Source of the DNA: Aliivibrio sifiae
GTDB taxonomy: Bacteria > Pseudomonadota > Gammaproteobacteria > Enterobacterales > Vibrionaceae
Reading direction: 5' to 3'
NCBI RefSeq assembly: GCF_002954715.1
Contig: NZ_MSCP01000002.1
Location: forward strand, 997,297 to 1,050,554
DNA length: 53,258 nucleotides
The notes under the pieces are model-generated. The model saw only the letters and a list, made by a program, of their open reading frames with translations, had not been told where the DNA came from and made no database searches. Positions 17,851-27,626 of the stretch are shown piece after piece; within the stretch, counting starts at the first letter, position 1; each line of letters starts with the position of its first letter. The position numbers were made by a program, and so were the translations under genes.

Positions 17851-18639
17851 TTATATTAATTTAACTTCATCGTTATTTACAGTTTCATATATTTCTTTTA
17901 ATAACGTTGATTCTATATTAACCAATCCGTTAGAAAGATGTATATAATTACCATCTGTTACACTTAGCAATATATTCTTTCTAATTAATTCACTTTCTTT
18001 TGATTCTTTATTTTGAAAATGGAAATGTTGTGTTTTTTCATAAATCATTTCTGATATTTGGTCTATTTGCTCTTGAGTTAAACACACGCGAGACATACCA
18101 ACTTCAGGCCGATAATTCTGAGATAGTACTTCTAATCTTAATTTTTCAGTAAAAAGTTCATCTAATTTAGACCCTTCGAAAAACGTATAATACGGCGGAG
18201 TTAAAAAACATGGAACTCCATCAGACCTCAACTCTAATAAGCCAAGAATTTCAAGAGACCTCAAGTAGATATAAATGCTTTGTTCAGATAACTCTGATTC
18301 TTTAGCAACTTCGTCAACCGAACGCCCTTTCACATGAACTTCATAAAAGAAATCATATAGATAAGGATGATTAAAAAACACCTCATCTAGAACTTCCGTC
18401 CTCGTTCCCTCTTCTCTATTATGAATATCTCGTGCGATTTGAGAAAGTTCTTCTATATTCGTATTTAATACCGTTGCATATTCCATTAGCTTATCTATAC
18501 CAATAGAATTACTATGAAAATGACGTTTTAAAGTTGAGATTGGTACATTAACTTTTAATGACAATTCATTATAAGTTAGATTGTTTTCTTTCAGTTTAAC
18601 TCTTAATGCATTTAATAATAAACTTGCACAAAATCCCAT
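17851..18639 (-). CDS. putative HTH transcriptional regulator
   Basis: A 262-residue protein not assigned to a known family. The N-terminal part (about 8-65) resembles a Cro/C1-type HTH (NNLTYNELSLKVNVPISTLKRHF...). A second HTH-like, winged-helix segment follows at about 105-145 (SVDEVAKESELSEQSIYIYLRSLEILGLLEL). The C-terminal 110 residues are charged and helical, with no recognised ligand domain. No membrane segment is seen. AAGGAAG six bases before the ATG is a strong ribosome site. It is divergent from the beta-barrel/metalloprotease genes across a 260-base region and may control them. Confidence 0.7.
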   Translation of the reverse strand: MGFCASLLLNALRVKLKENNLTYNELSLKVNVPISTLKRHFHSNSIGIDKLMEYATVLNTNIEELSQIARDIHNREEGTRTEVLDEVFFNHPYLYDFFYEVHVKGRSVDEVAKESELSEQSIYIYLRSLEILGLLELRSDGVPCFLTPPYYTFFEGSKLDELFTEKLRLEVLSQNYRPEVGMSRVCLTQEQIDQISEMIYEKTQHFHFQNKESKESELIRKNILLSVTDGNYIHLSNGLVNIESTLLKEIYETVNNDEVKLI

Positions 18640-18812
18640 AACTACTTCCTTGCTGTTATTAAGCTATTAAAATAACGTTACTGTATATTATTCATAATTG
18701 CTAGTTCAGTTTCATTATTTAGTGTTATGGAACTCAAAAAATAAAACCTCGCAACCTCTCGATGTATATCTTGTTGCATATACCACCCGCCAAAGGTTAC
18801 AAATATGTTACA

Positions 18813-18830
18813 TCGTCAATATTATGACGA
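18813..18830. promoter_or_regulatory. inverted repeat in the regulator/barrel divergent region
   Basis: TCGTCA and TGACGA (6-bp arms) are separated by ATATTA, about 70 bases upstream of the barrel-protein start and in the only region shared by it and the regulator. It is a candidate operator for that regulator. This rests on symmetry and position only. Confidence 0.35.
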
Positions 18831-18898
18831 GATAATAATTAAAATAACAATGTCAGTTTTTGCTCATAGACGAGCATATTAATACATGGAAGTTACAC

Positions 18899-19729
18899 AT
18901 GCAGATAAAAAAAATAAATGTGTCGGTGTTATCTGGTTTTATTGCCTGCACTTTAGCAATCAAACAACCAGTACTGGCTAATGAAACATATGATATAAAA
19001 GGAGAAAGTACATCATGGGGTGGTTCCTTATCCCTAGGCTACGACAGTAACTTTTTCCAAGAATCGGATTATCGATCAAATAGGGCTCTATCATTTCATG
19101 GTTCACTGTATTTAAGCTTTTGGGATAGCTATTCCCTATATGCTAATTCCGGAGGCTATCGTACTTTGCAGCATGCAGAAGGATATTACTCAACAGACAC
19201 TGTAATAGGGTTATCACGCTCGTCACTATTCACTTTTGGAGAATCAGGAAAAGTAGGAATGAGTGGTCAGTTCTCGATCCCCACTTCTGAGTTTTCGCAA
19301 GATAATCATTTAAATACCGCTTTTAGAATCCAAACTCCTCTCTCATTTACACTGCTAGATATTGATATGACTGTTGCACCAAGAATACGTAAAAACTTTC
19401 ATCAATATACGACCTCACCTTCTGGAACCGTAAATATCTCTTGGGGATTATCATTACTTCTCGTAGCAAATTATTCTTATGACGATGCCTTTTTCTTTGC
19501 ATCTGCCCTGGGAGGGACTTCAATTAACTACAACGGACGATGGGCTGATGGATACAGTTACGGAGGTAGTTTAGGTGCCGGTTATAAGCTACTAGAAAAT
19601 TTATCAATTTCTTTAACCTTTGCTTCTTCAGGCGTATACACAGATGCAGCACAAGGCACCTTAGGTAGCTTTGACATTTTTGATGAAGCCAAAGCAACTT
19701 ACTCACTTGGAATGACTTATTCATTTTAA
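18899..19729 (+). CDS. predicted outer-membrane beta-barrel protein
   Basis: A 276-residue secreted protein. The basic N-terminus and hydrophobic stretch (MQIKKINVSVLSGFIACTLAIKQPVLA) form a signal peptide. The mature part alternates short amphipathic strands rich in Tyr, Ser, Gly and Phe (GGSLSLGYDSNFF, YGGSLGAGYKLLENLSISLTF) and ends TYSLGMTYSF, with the terminal Phe typical of barrel proteins. The ATG at 18899 is preceded by GGAAG at six bases; the longer frame from a TTG at 18860 lacks a proper signal. No family is recognised. It lies 30 bases before the metalloprotease lipoprotein and is probably cotranscribed. Confidence 0.78.
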   Translation: MQIKKINVSVLSGFIACTLAIKQPVLANETYDIKGESTSWGGSLSLGYDSNFFQESDYRSNRALSFHGSLYLSFWDSYSLYANSGGYRTLQHAEGYYSTDTVIGLSRSSLFTFGESGKVGMSGQFSIPTSEFSQDNHLNTAFRIQTPLSFTLLDIDMTVAPRIRKNFHQYTTSPSGTVNISWGLSLLLVANYSYDDAFFFASALGGTSINYNGRWADGYSYGGSLGAGYKLLENLSISLTFASSGVYTDAAQGTLGSFDIFDEAKATYSLGMTYSF

Positions 19730-19759
19730 GGAAGAACAATAAAAACAGGATGTTACTAT

Positions 19760-22700
19760 ATGAATTATAAAAAGTTTTCCCTAACTGTAGCCATAGCGGT
19801 TGCCCTCACAGGTTGCGCTCCAGAAGAGCAAGAGTACGATACGCTTGATAAAGACTTAACCGAAGTGCAAGTGCAAGATCTCCGTGTTGAGGGCCGCTGG
19901 TTTTATGCCCCAACGACAGGGGCAGCACCTCGCTTTGCCGTCACTCAATTCCCTTTCTTACAAGGTATGGGAAGATACGTTGAACTTTGTTTCTCAAATG
20001 AAGGATTAGAGGTTCGTGGCTATGATAATAATAATCCTGATCTTATCTTACCAAAAGATAGAAATGGATTCTGTTTACCACAAGACCAAAACAACATTGG
20101 GTCAGATGATCAAGTAAACTTCCCTCACGTTATGACGATTCCTGGTAGCTATACAAAATACCAATGTCGTGAGGACAGCTATGGGGATTGTACTAATGTT
20201 GAAGAAACAGATTCAAATCCAAACCTTGGCAATACCACTTTTAGAAATAATACCCACTTTACGCCAAACCCAGAATCTACACTTGTTACTGAGTTAAATT
20301 GGGATGAGTTATACGGCACTAAAGATGGCTTAACACCTCAAGGGGGGCCTGAAGTTATTTCATGGGAATTTGACCCGAAAAAAGGGGTGTTAAATTTTGA
20401 GCTTGAACAGACTTTCACAATTAGTTTTGATAAGTTATCTCGCTATATGGACTGGTCAGCAATGGAAGAAGAAATGGGAAAAGGGTCATTTAAAGCTCGT
20501 TTCTTCTACTCTTTAGTCCATGAAGATCACTTAGCGTCAAAAGACTATCAACCCGTTTTATATCCTGTTAATGATGAAAATGACATTGGTTTTTTTACCA
20601 CAACAACAAAGAAAAAAGATCCAATAACTAACAAGTATGACTCTGTTACCTATTTAAATCGTTTTAACCCAAACAAAGGCACAATTAAGTATTATTTGTC
20701 GGATAACTTTTTTGAAGAAAAAAATAAAATTTTCTTAGACTCCACCATTACAACCATTAATAAAATGAACGAAACTTTGCGTTTACTTGAGCCAAACTCA
20801 GATAAACCGATGCTTGAAATTGTAAACAAAACTGAAGGCATGGGCATTCACGCGGGTGATTTACGTTATAACGTGATTAACCTCGTTGATGAACCACTAG
20901 ATAATGGTTTATTAGGTTATGGTCCATCTATTGCTAACCCTATTACAGGAGAGATAATCAAAGCTCACGTAAATCAATATTCAGGGGTTGCTAGAACTGG
21001 TGTTCCTTATTATTGGGATAACATGGCCCGTTTATACAACCGCGGGCAACTCGAGTTAAATGGACTTTCCTCTGTTGATGAAACACCAACGGTTACTTCC
21101 CGTATCGCATTACAAAAACACAAGCAGATTGCATCAAATTTAGAAATAAATCATGCAGGTCATGATCACACTACAACCTCTTTAAATGAAGAAAATATCG
21201 TTCAATTTTTGGCTCAACAAAGCATTAAAAATAAATTATCGCCAACAAAACTTGGGCAAATGCATGATGGCATGGACCTAGAACAAATTGTTCAAGCTGA
21301 AGAAGATCGCATTGCATTTTGGAGCGAAAATAATGTTTACCCTATTGAGGCCTCTTGGGTATCCTCTTCAAGTAAGGCAGTTATTGATAACCTGCCTTTA
21401 ACTGATGAAGGTTACTTTACTACCGTTACTGATAGTGAATCAGGCATTGTAACGAAAACATTAAAAGTATGGTCAGATTTACCTAAAAATCTAAAAACAA
21501 TCGCAGCAGATGCTATCACGGTAACAACATATGCAAATACACTGGTCCACGAGATTGGTCATAATGTAGGCTTACGTCATAACTTCAAAGGCTCTAATGA
21601 CATTGATAACTACTTATCAAAAGAACAATCTAAACTACTTGGGTTGAGTAATGTACCTGCATACAGTTCAACTATGGATTATGCACCAAGTATGCTAGAT
21701 GAAATTCCTACATGGGGATTATACGACTTAGCTGCGTTTAAATTTGCTTATGGACGTAAACTAGACCTTATTGAAGCTTCACCAATGACGAATGAACAGC
21801 GCTCAGTTAAAGGTGGAGAATTAGAATATGCTGATTCATTTTATAATAAATACGGTATAACTGCTGATAATAACGCTCTGATGGTATGTTCTGAACAATC
21901 CGCTATTCTTAATGATTCAGGCCAACCAACGGGGCAATCAAACTATACATGTGATTTCTCCCGCTTAGATACTGCTGCATTAAATGGTGATCCTCGAGCA
22001 GAACATGGAGTACTTTACTATCTTGATGACATACTTGGTTTCACGCGTAAAGCCTATGCATTCTGTACCGATGGGAATGTCTCTTTAAACAGTGATTGTA
22101 ACCGTTTTGATGAAGGAACTACCCTTCAAGAAATCGCTACGTATCAATGGCAACAATATCTCGATAGCTATGATGCAAGAAATGCAGGGTTATACCGTGA
22201 TGGAACGTTCAATTCTGATTACCCTTCATACATTATTCGTCGATTCCGTGAAATGAATACGGTTCGAGATATGATCGAAGATAATGAGCGTATTGATACA
22301 TTATTCCATGATTATGGTGACGCATCGGCTTCAGATAAACCGACAGAGTTTTTACAACGAGTTGCGGCTAATCCAACTATCTGTACTTACTCATCAGATA
22401 GAGAACTTACTGCAGGAAATTCATGGTTATGTGACTACGCTTATGGTGCAACTAAAGCGTCGGAATTCTTCTTAGATATCTTAAGAACACCAGAGTCTCA
22501 GTGTATTATTACAGACCGCGCAGGCGTTATGCGTAGTATCTCTTTGGGAGAGACATTGAGCGCTCAGAGTTACAACATTCCTAGTGACTATGACATTACA
22601 CGTGCAGACTGTTTTGATGACGTTGCAAAATCAATCATTACAAATTTACATGGTGCTACGGCTATTCATGCAAAATCAATTAACTCAAATTTTTTAAACT

Positions 22701-23821
22701 CAGTTGGTTCATTTGACCCTGCAAACCCATATTCAAATGCCGTTTCCGTTCTGGGAATGTGGCCAGATAAAGGACTGGCAAGCTACCAACTCGCTCGTCG
22801 TTATTCTTTACGTTACACCGATGAAAGTGCTTTTGCATCATTATTGGATTTACCAGGAATAAAAGCAGAATACGATGCCATCATGGCACATTTAGTCGCC
22901 AAAGAACCATTGATTAATGCCGTAGAATTTATTGATAGTACTGGTGCACCTTATGAACCTACGATTGATATTAATCTCCATGTCACTCAACTTGTTGAGT
23001 CACTGCCACCACTACCACAAGGAATATTAAACTTTTATAACTTGAGTACTGTTGCTCGTACAGATATGTCTACCATGCTCTTATCTATGGGGGCAAAACA
23101 AATGCAAACAAGAGACTTTACGTTTGCTGAAACGGCTCAAAAACAAAAGAACAGTTTAACAAAACAATTGGACCACTATGGCTTATTAAACGATGATGCT
23201 GTTACCGTTTCTTTAGAAGGCGTTAGCTATAAAATTACTAAAGATAATGTTCTAGCAAACCGCATTGCTTCTAAACTATTTACGAGCGAAGGTTACAATG
23301 CAAAAGTAGCATTAGACCAAACATCAGCAGAAACGTTAGATTCCATTCTATCGGCATGGGAGCCAGTCGCTGGATTCCAATCAAATTTCCATACTCCAAT
23401 ACTTGCTTTAGATGCACCATTTATTGAACTTATTGTAAATTCATATAAAGCACAAATTGCCTCTGGTGAAGTCGATTTAACATTTGAAAAAGTCGTTGAT
23501 GGAGTACTAGCTCAAGACGGTGTCATTTATGATGCTGAGACTGATATGATTATTTACAATGGTGGAAAATCTCACACTAAAAATAGTGTCACTACAATTA
23601 TCGATTATACATTGGCTTATGTTAATGCAGGTCTAGAGCCTAAATTATTAACCGCAAGCTTTGCTTTATATAATGGTTATACTGTTGCCACTAATACTGA
23701 GAAGTTTGCTTGGACACTAACACACAGTATGGTTACCTCTTACTTATCAGGCGACTATACAAATATGGTCGGACAACATTACGAGACTCTTCGTAAACTA
23801 CCAGTCAAAAACGTATATTAG
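19760..23821 (+). CDS. large metzincin-type zinc metalloprotease lipoprotein
   Basis: A 1353-residue lipoprotein. The signal peptide ends in lipobox LTGC (residues 16-19), so it is anchored in the outer or inner membrane facing out of the cytoplasm. The zinc motif HEIGHNVGLRH (H597, E598, H601, H607) has the HEXXHXXGXXH form of metzincins, and a matching Met-turn SSTMDYAP (M639) follows about 30 residues later. Around it the protein resembles bacterial zinc-dependent metalloproteases annotated with DUF5117/DUF4953, but it has long extra regions with many paired Cys residues (for example 157-168, 885-904). Substrate is unknown. The partner barrel protein upstream suggests a cell-surface role. 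A strong terminator follows. Confidence 0.82.
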   Translation: MNYKKFSLTVAIAVALTGCAPEEQEYDTLDKDLTEVQVQDLRVEGRWFYAPTTGAAPRFAVTQFPFLQGMGRYVELCFSNEGLEVRGYDNNNPDLILPKDRNGFCLPQDQNNIGSDDQVNFPHVMTIPGSYTKYQCREDSYGDCTNVEETDSNPNLGNTTFRNNTHFTPNPESTLVTELNWDELYGTKDGLTPQGGPEVISWEFDPKKGVLNFELEQTFTISFDKLSRYMDWSAMEEEMGKGSFKARFFYSLVHEDHLASKDYQPVLYPVNDENDIGFFTTTTKKKDPITNKYDSVTYLNRFNPNKGTIKYYLSDNFFEEKNKIFLDSTITTINKMNETLRLLEPNSDKPMLEIVNKTEGMGIHAGDLRYNVINLVDEPLDNGLLGYGPSIANPITGEIIKAHVNQYSGVARTGVPYYWDNMARLYNRGQLELNGLSSVDETPTVTSRIALQKHKQIASNLEINHAGHDHTTTSLNEENIVQFLAQQSIKNKLSPTKLGQMHDGMDLEQIVQAEEDRIAFWSENNVYPIEASWVSSSSKAVIDNLPLTDEGYFTTVTDSESGIVTKTLKVWSDLPKNLKTIAADAITVTTYANTLVHEIGHNVGLRHNFKGSNDIDNYLSKEQSKLLGLSNVPAYSSTMDYAPSMLDEIPTWGLYDLAAFKFAYGRKLDLIEASPMTNEQRSVKGGELEYADSFYNKYGITADNNALMVCSEQSAILNDSGQPTGQSNYTCDFSRLDTAALNGDPRAEHGVLYYLDDILGFTRKAYAFCTDGNVSLNSDCNRFDEGTTLQEIATYQWQQYLDSYDARNAGLYRDGTFNSDYPSYIIRRFREMNTVRDMIEDNERIDTLFHDYGDASASDKPTEFLQRVAANPTICTYSSDRELTAGNSWLCDYAYGATKASEFFLDILRTPESQCIITDRAGVMRSISLGETLSAQSYNIPSDYDITRADCFDDVAKSIITNLHGATAIHAKSINSNFLNSVGSFDPANPYSNAVSVLGMWPDKGLASYQLARRYSLRYTDESAFASLLDLPGIKAEYDAIMAHLVAKEPLINAVEFIDSTGAPYEPTIDINLHVTQLVESLPPLPQGILNFYNLSTVARTDMSTMLLSMGAKQMQTRDFTFAETAQKQKNSLTKQLDHYGLLNDDAVTVSLEGVSYKITKDNVLANRIASKLFTSEGYNAKVALDQTSAETLDSILSAWEPVAGFQSNFHTPILALDAPFIELIVNSYKAQIASGEVDLTFEKVVDGVLAQDGVIYDAETDMIIYNGGKSHTKNSVTTIIDYTLAYVNAGLEPKLLTASFALYNGYTVATNTEKFAWTLTHSMVTSYLSGDYTNMVGQHYETLRKLPVKNVY

Positions 23822-23841
23822 CTTGGTTTATAACACAACAA

Positions 23842-23868
23842 AAAAACCAGCATAACGCTGGTTTTTTT
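23842..23868. terminator. bidirectional intrinsic terminator
   Basis: A 10-bp perfect stem, AAAAACCAGC and GCTGGTTTTT (23857-23866), with a 5-base loop, between the convergent metalloprotease and nitroreductase genes. Confidence 0.88.
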
Positions 23869-23885
23869 ATCTCAAACAATAAAAT

Positions 23886-24542
23886 CTAAAGAACAGTAAT
23901 CACATCTTTAAATGCTTTACGAGATTTCGGTAGTGTGGCATTAAAATCTTCACTTTCATGATGATAACCAACAGCCAAAGCAACATGGCACTCATACCCT
24001 TTTAACTCATTAGAAAAAAGCTCGCCAAGTAAACTAGAATCTACACCTTCCATTGTTGTTGAATCAATGTTTAAGCGAGCCAGAGTATGCAAAGCATTAC
24101 CCAATGCTAAATAGGCTTGAGGCTTAGTCCATGCTTTATGTTGATTATTTTCATCAACATTTAAGTCGACAAACTTAAATGATCCAAATGCTGCTTCTTT
24201 TTGTTCTTCTGTAATACGTCCATCTAAAATAGCTTTATTAAGAACCGTTTCATAATCACTTCTAGTGTATTCAAGTTTATTAGCAAACAAAATTACATGT
24301 GAGCATGCTTTTATATGATGCTGGTTAAACTGGTGCATATTTGCAAAAGAATCATGCATACGCTGTTTCGCTTCATCTGACTCAATAACAATAAACTTCC
24401 ATGGTTGAGAGTTAATAGAGGACGCAGATAGACGTAATGCTTCTAATAAAACAGCAAGATCATCTTGAGATACTTTTTTACTTGGATCGTATTTTTTAGT
24501 TGTATAACGATTTTCTAAATCATTAATAATCTCATGCTTCAT
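23886..24542 (-). CDS. FMN-dependent NAD(P)H nitroreductase/flavin reductase (FRase I-like)
   Basis: An NfsB-type nitroreductase of 218 residues, an FMN-binding homodimer that reduces flavins, quinones and nitro compounds with NAD(P)H. It closely matches Aliivibrio fischeri FRase I in length and in most of its sequence (ENRYTTKKYDPSKKVSQDDL, SASSINSQPWKF, GYECHVALAVGYHH). FRase I is the main in vitro source of FMNH2 for luciferase in that species; no lux gene lies in this window. A GTG two codons earlier opens the frame, but the ATG at 24542 is well spaced from AGTGAG and gives the family length. It lies 74 bases upstream of the diguanylate cyclase gene, on the same strand. Confidence 0.92.
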   Translation of the reverse strand: MKHEIINDLENRYTTKKYDPSKKVSQDDLAVLLEALRLSASSINSQPWKFIVIESDEAKQRMHDSFANMHQFNQHHIKACSHVILFANKLEYTRSDYETVLNKAILDGRITEEQKEAAFGSFKFVDLNVDENNQHKAWTKPQAYLALGNALHTLARLNIDSTTMEGVDSSLLGELFSNELKGYECHVALAVGYHHESEDFNATLPKSRKAFKDVITVL

Positions 24543-24616
24543 AATCACTCACTTATAAGTTCAATTCATTTAATATTTTAGAAAAAGAGTTTACACGCCA
24601 AAGCTAATGAGTCAAC

Positions 24617-25942
24617 TTACCTATCAATCGTAACTTTATTTCGACCGCCTTCCTTAGAAGCATATAATGCGGCATCCGCTCGCTTATAAGCATCGGTAAA
24701 TGGTAAGTCATCCACGACTACTCCGCCCAAAGATATAGTCACGGTGACTCCTTTAACCTTCTCTTTTTCAATAGCATATCGGATTACCTCCGCTTCTTTT
24801 TCTAGTTCGTTTTGAGTTAATAAATCAAACGCAATAATAAACTCTTCTCCCCCCCAACGAATCGCTATATCTTTAAAACGAATATTATTTAAAATTCGAG
24901 CTGCAACCTCTTGAATCACATCATCACCTTTCTTATGACCATAAGTATCATTGATTCGTTTAAAATGATCGATATCGATTAAAAGTAATGAGTGTGATTT
25001 CATTTTATATAACCGTTTTTCGTAATAATCACGACGATAAAAACCAGTCATGCGATCAAACTGTAATAAATACTTACGGCGATTAAAGTTCAACCTTAAA
25101 AAATAAAGTGTTAAAGAAAACAATAGAGATGGCAATAATACTATTTTAACTATATCAACAAGCTTAATACCTAAACTGATCTTATCTTGATCTGAACAAG
25201 GTAAAAATAACGATTTTTTATAGTTATTACCTATATCATCACTATTAATAGCTGTATTATATTCGTCATTAAATTGAGATACCTTCTCAGATAGTAATGA
25301 CGCTTTAAGATCAATAACTAACAGCGAGTCAAGGTGCTTTTTATTATATATTGGATAATAAATTGATCGGACCTCTTTATTCGTTTGCTTTTCAATGTAT
25401 TTTTCAGTGAGTCTTAAATTACACCCATAGAAAGATTGATAGGTTGCATTGAGGCTTTTCTTATCAACAATATCTTCAATCACATTTTCATGATTAAGCC
25501 CTTTATAAAATATTTCATATTGTTTTCTAAGAGGATCAAAATGCATGTAGTAAGAGGGGTTTTGAAAAACGGCAACGGTCCACAAGCTATCATCAATTAA
25601 TTTTTCTAATTCAATTCGTAACTTTTTTATCCCAGAAGATAATATCTTAACTTGACTATCGCGATTAACAACAATACTTACGCCATTTCTATGATAATCA
25701 CCTTTTTCTAAAAATACAGAATCGACATTATTATAATAAGAAGAGAAACGACGAGTAATTGAATAAATAGCTTTATAATCATCAACCACGCCACGCTGTA
25801 AACGATTTAGAGAAATAATATTAAAACAAAAATAAGCAATAGAAAATACAATAAGAACAATACACCATATCTTCGAAAAAATAAGTATGTCTTTAGTTAC
25901 TACATTATCTAGCTTATTTACTGTCATAATTAATCGCATCAT
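24617..25942 (-). CDS. membrane diguanylate cyclase (GGDEF)
   Basis: A 441-residue c-di-GMP synthase. Two transmembrane helices (about 20-43 and 260-285) flank a periplasmic sensor of about 215 residues with no family I can name. The C-terminal GGDEF domain has the active-site signature GGEEF at 364-368, DIDHFKRINDTYGHKKGDDV upstream, and an inhibitory site RFKD (355-358) exactly five residues before it. It should therefore be active and product-inhibited. Several ATGs cluster at the N-terminus; none has a clear ribosome site, so the start may be five codons later. The periplasmic ligand is unknown. Confidence 0.92.
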   Translation of the reverse strand: MMRLIMTVNKLDNVVTKDILIFSKIWCIVLIVFSIAYFCFNIISLNRLQRGVVDDYKAIYSITRRFSSYYNNVDSVFLEKGDYHRNGVSIVVNRDSQVKILSSGIKKLRIELEKLIDDSLWTVAVFQNPSYYMHFDPLRKQYEIFYKGLNHENVIEDIVDKKSLNATYQSFYGCNLRLTEKYIEKQTNKEVRSIYYPIYNKKHLDSLLVIDLKASLLSEKVSQFNDEYNTAINSDDIGNNYKKSLFLPCSDQDKISLGIKLVDIVKIVLLPSLLFSLTLYFLRLNFNRRKYLLQFDRMTGFYRRDYYEKRLYKMKSHSLLLIDIDHFKRINDTYGHKKGDDVIQEVAARILNNIRFKDIAIRWGGEEFIIAFDLLTQNELEKEAEVIRYAIEKEKVKGVTVTISLGGVVVDDLPFTDAYKRADAALYASKEGGRNKVTIDR

Positions 25943-26226
25943 AAAAATTCTAAATATATATCAACAAATCACCAAAGCAATCGATATCTTTTACAAAATG
26001 AGACACTGTCTCCATTAAGAGAACAAAAGTACAAAAAAATAACATAAAAACCTATTTTTTATCATTAATAACAAAGATTTATGTAAGTTTCATTTAAACT
26101 ATACAAGTTAACTCTCTTTAAATATGTTAGTTATAGAGGTATTTTTCTGTGACATTCATTTACTTTCTATCAAACAATATATGCTAGGGTTTTATTGATT
26201 TAAATATAACAAGGAGAAGGATAACC

Positions 26227-26427
26227 ATGAAACCTGAATTTGTGTACAAGGTAGCAGAAGAACTAGGGGCTACAGGCCAAGCAACTGCAGAAAGAGAGGC
26301 GGAAGAACTTTATTCTCAATTAGTAGGTAAAGGTGCTAGAAATATGACCGAAATCAAGATTGAAATAAGAGATATGAATGTCATTGCAAGTTGGGTAATC
26401 GATGGTGAAAGGTATTATAATAATTAA
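26227..26427 (+). CDS. small conserved-looking protein (66 aa), function unknown
   Basis: Begins MKPEFVYKVAEELGATGQ, with an acidic helical N-terminal half and a beta-like C-terminal half (EIKIEIRDMNVIASWVIDGERYYNN). No signal peptide or membrane segment. The ribosome site AAGGAGAAGG is nearly perfect, which strongly supports translation and suggests high expression. It stands alone in a 550-base space between the diguanylate cyclase and guaC. I do not recognise a family. Confidence 0.72.
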   Translation: MKPEFVYKVAEELGATGQATAEREAEELYSQLVGKGARNMTEIKIEIRDMNVIASWVIDGERYYNN

Positions 26428-26436
26428 TACTTTATC

Positions 26437-26463
26437 TAAAAAAGGGCCGCACACTGCGACCCT
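26437..26463 (-). terminator. intrinsic terminator of guaC
   Basis: On the minus strand AGGGTCGCA, a 3-base loop and TGCGGCCCT form a 9-bp stem with one mismatch, followed by six T. It lies 33 bases after the guaC stop. On the plus strand there is no T tract. Confidence 0.8.
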
Positions 26464-26495
26464 AAATCAAGCATAATTTCATAAAAAGTAAATTA

Positions 26496-27539
26496 TCACT
26501 CTTTACCGAAAACGTTGTTCTCTTGCTCTTGTACTCGGATGAAAGTAGTACGCTTAGTTAGCTCTTTAAGCTGTGCCGCGCCTACGTATGTACAAGTTGA
26601 ACGTACACCGCCAAGGATGTCTGAAATCGTTGTATGAACTGAACCACGGTATGGTAATAGCACGGTTTTACCTTCAGCAGCACGGTACTTAGCAACACCA
26701 CCTGAGTGCTTGTCCATCGCGCTTTGTGAAGACATTCCGTAGAATTTCATGAATTGCTTACCGTCTTGTTCAATTACTTCACCGCCCGACTCTTCGTGAC
26801 CAGCTAGCATACCGCCAAGCATTACGAAATCAGCACCGCCGCCGAACGCTTTAGAAACGTCACCAGCACAAGAGCAACCACCGTCACCAATGATACGACC
26901 ACCAAGACCGTGTGCTGCGTCAGCACATTCAATGATTGCAGAAAGTTGTGGGTAACCAACACCTGTTTTAACACGTGTAGTACATACAGAACCTGGGCCA
27001 ATACCAACTTTAACAATGTCTGCACCAGCTAGGATAAGCTCTTCAACCATATCACCAGTAACAACGTTACCAGCAGAGATCACTTTATCAGGAAATTCAG
27101 CACGTACTTTTTCTACGTATTGAACTAAATGCTCAGAATAACCGTTTGCAATATCAACACAAATAAAGATCAAGTCATCTGTTAATGCCATGATATCTTT
27201 AGTCTTTTGGAAATCTGCTTCAGAAGTACCAGTAGAAACCATTGCGTTTTTCAGAACCGATGCATCATTTTCTTTTACAAAACTTGCCCAATCTTCAACA
27301 GTATAATGTTTATGAATCGCAGTCATTACACCATGCTCAGAAAGTGCTTTTGCCATTGCAAAACTACCTACAGAATCCATGTTAGCTGCAATTACAGGTG
27401 TACCAGACCATTGACGACCGCTATGCTTAAATGTAAACTCGCGGGTTAATTCGACTTGAGAGCGACTTTTCAGTGTTGAACGCTTAGGACGAAACAGTAC
27501 ATCTTTGAAGCCTAACTTTAACTCTTGTTCGATACGCAT
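26496..27539 (-). CDS. guaC: GMP reductase
   Basis: NADPH-dependent GMP reductase (GMP to IMP plus ammonia), which returns guanine nucleotides to the purine pool. The 347 residues match the E. coli enzyme in length. Visible features are the TIM-barrel start [16 protein letters not shown], catalytic C186 in [17 protein letters not shown], the phosphate-binding [26 protein letters not shown] and the C-terminal [15 protein letters not shown] flap. Ribosome site GAGGAA precedes the ATG. It is divergent from gsk, another purine salvage gene, across a 460-base region with a structured leader and candidate regulator sites. Confidence 0.97.
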   Translation of the reverse strand: MRIEQELKLGFKDVLFRPKRSTLKSRSQVELTREFTFKHSGRQWSGTPVIAANMDSVGSFAMAKALSEHGVMTAIHKHYTVEDWASFVKENDASVLKNAMVSTGTSEADFQKTKDIMALTDDLIFICVDIANGYSEHLVQYVEKVRAEFPDKVISAGNVVTGDMVEELILAGADIVKVGIGPGSVCTTRVKTGVGYPQLSAIIECADAAHGLGGRIIGDGGCSCAGDVSKAFGGGADFVMLGGMLAGHEESGGEVIEQDGKQFMKFYGMSSQSAMDKHSGGVAKYRAAEGKTVLLPYRGSVHTTISDILGGVRSTCTYVGAAQLKELTKRTTFIRVQEQENNVFGKE

Positions 27540-27626
27540 GATAAATTCCTCGTATTATCGATACTGGCTCTACTATCTCTTGTTGCCTTTGGCAGAAGGC
27601 AGTTAACAAACCAAGATAGCAGGCAC

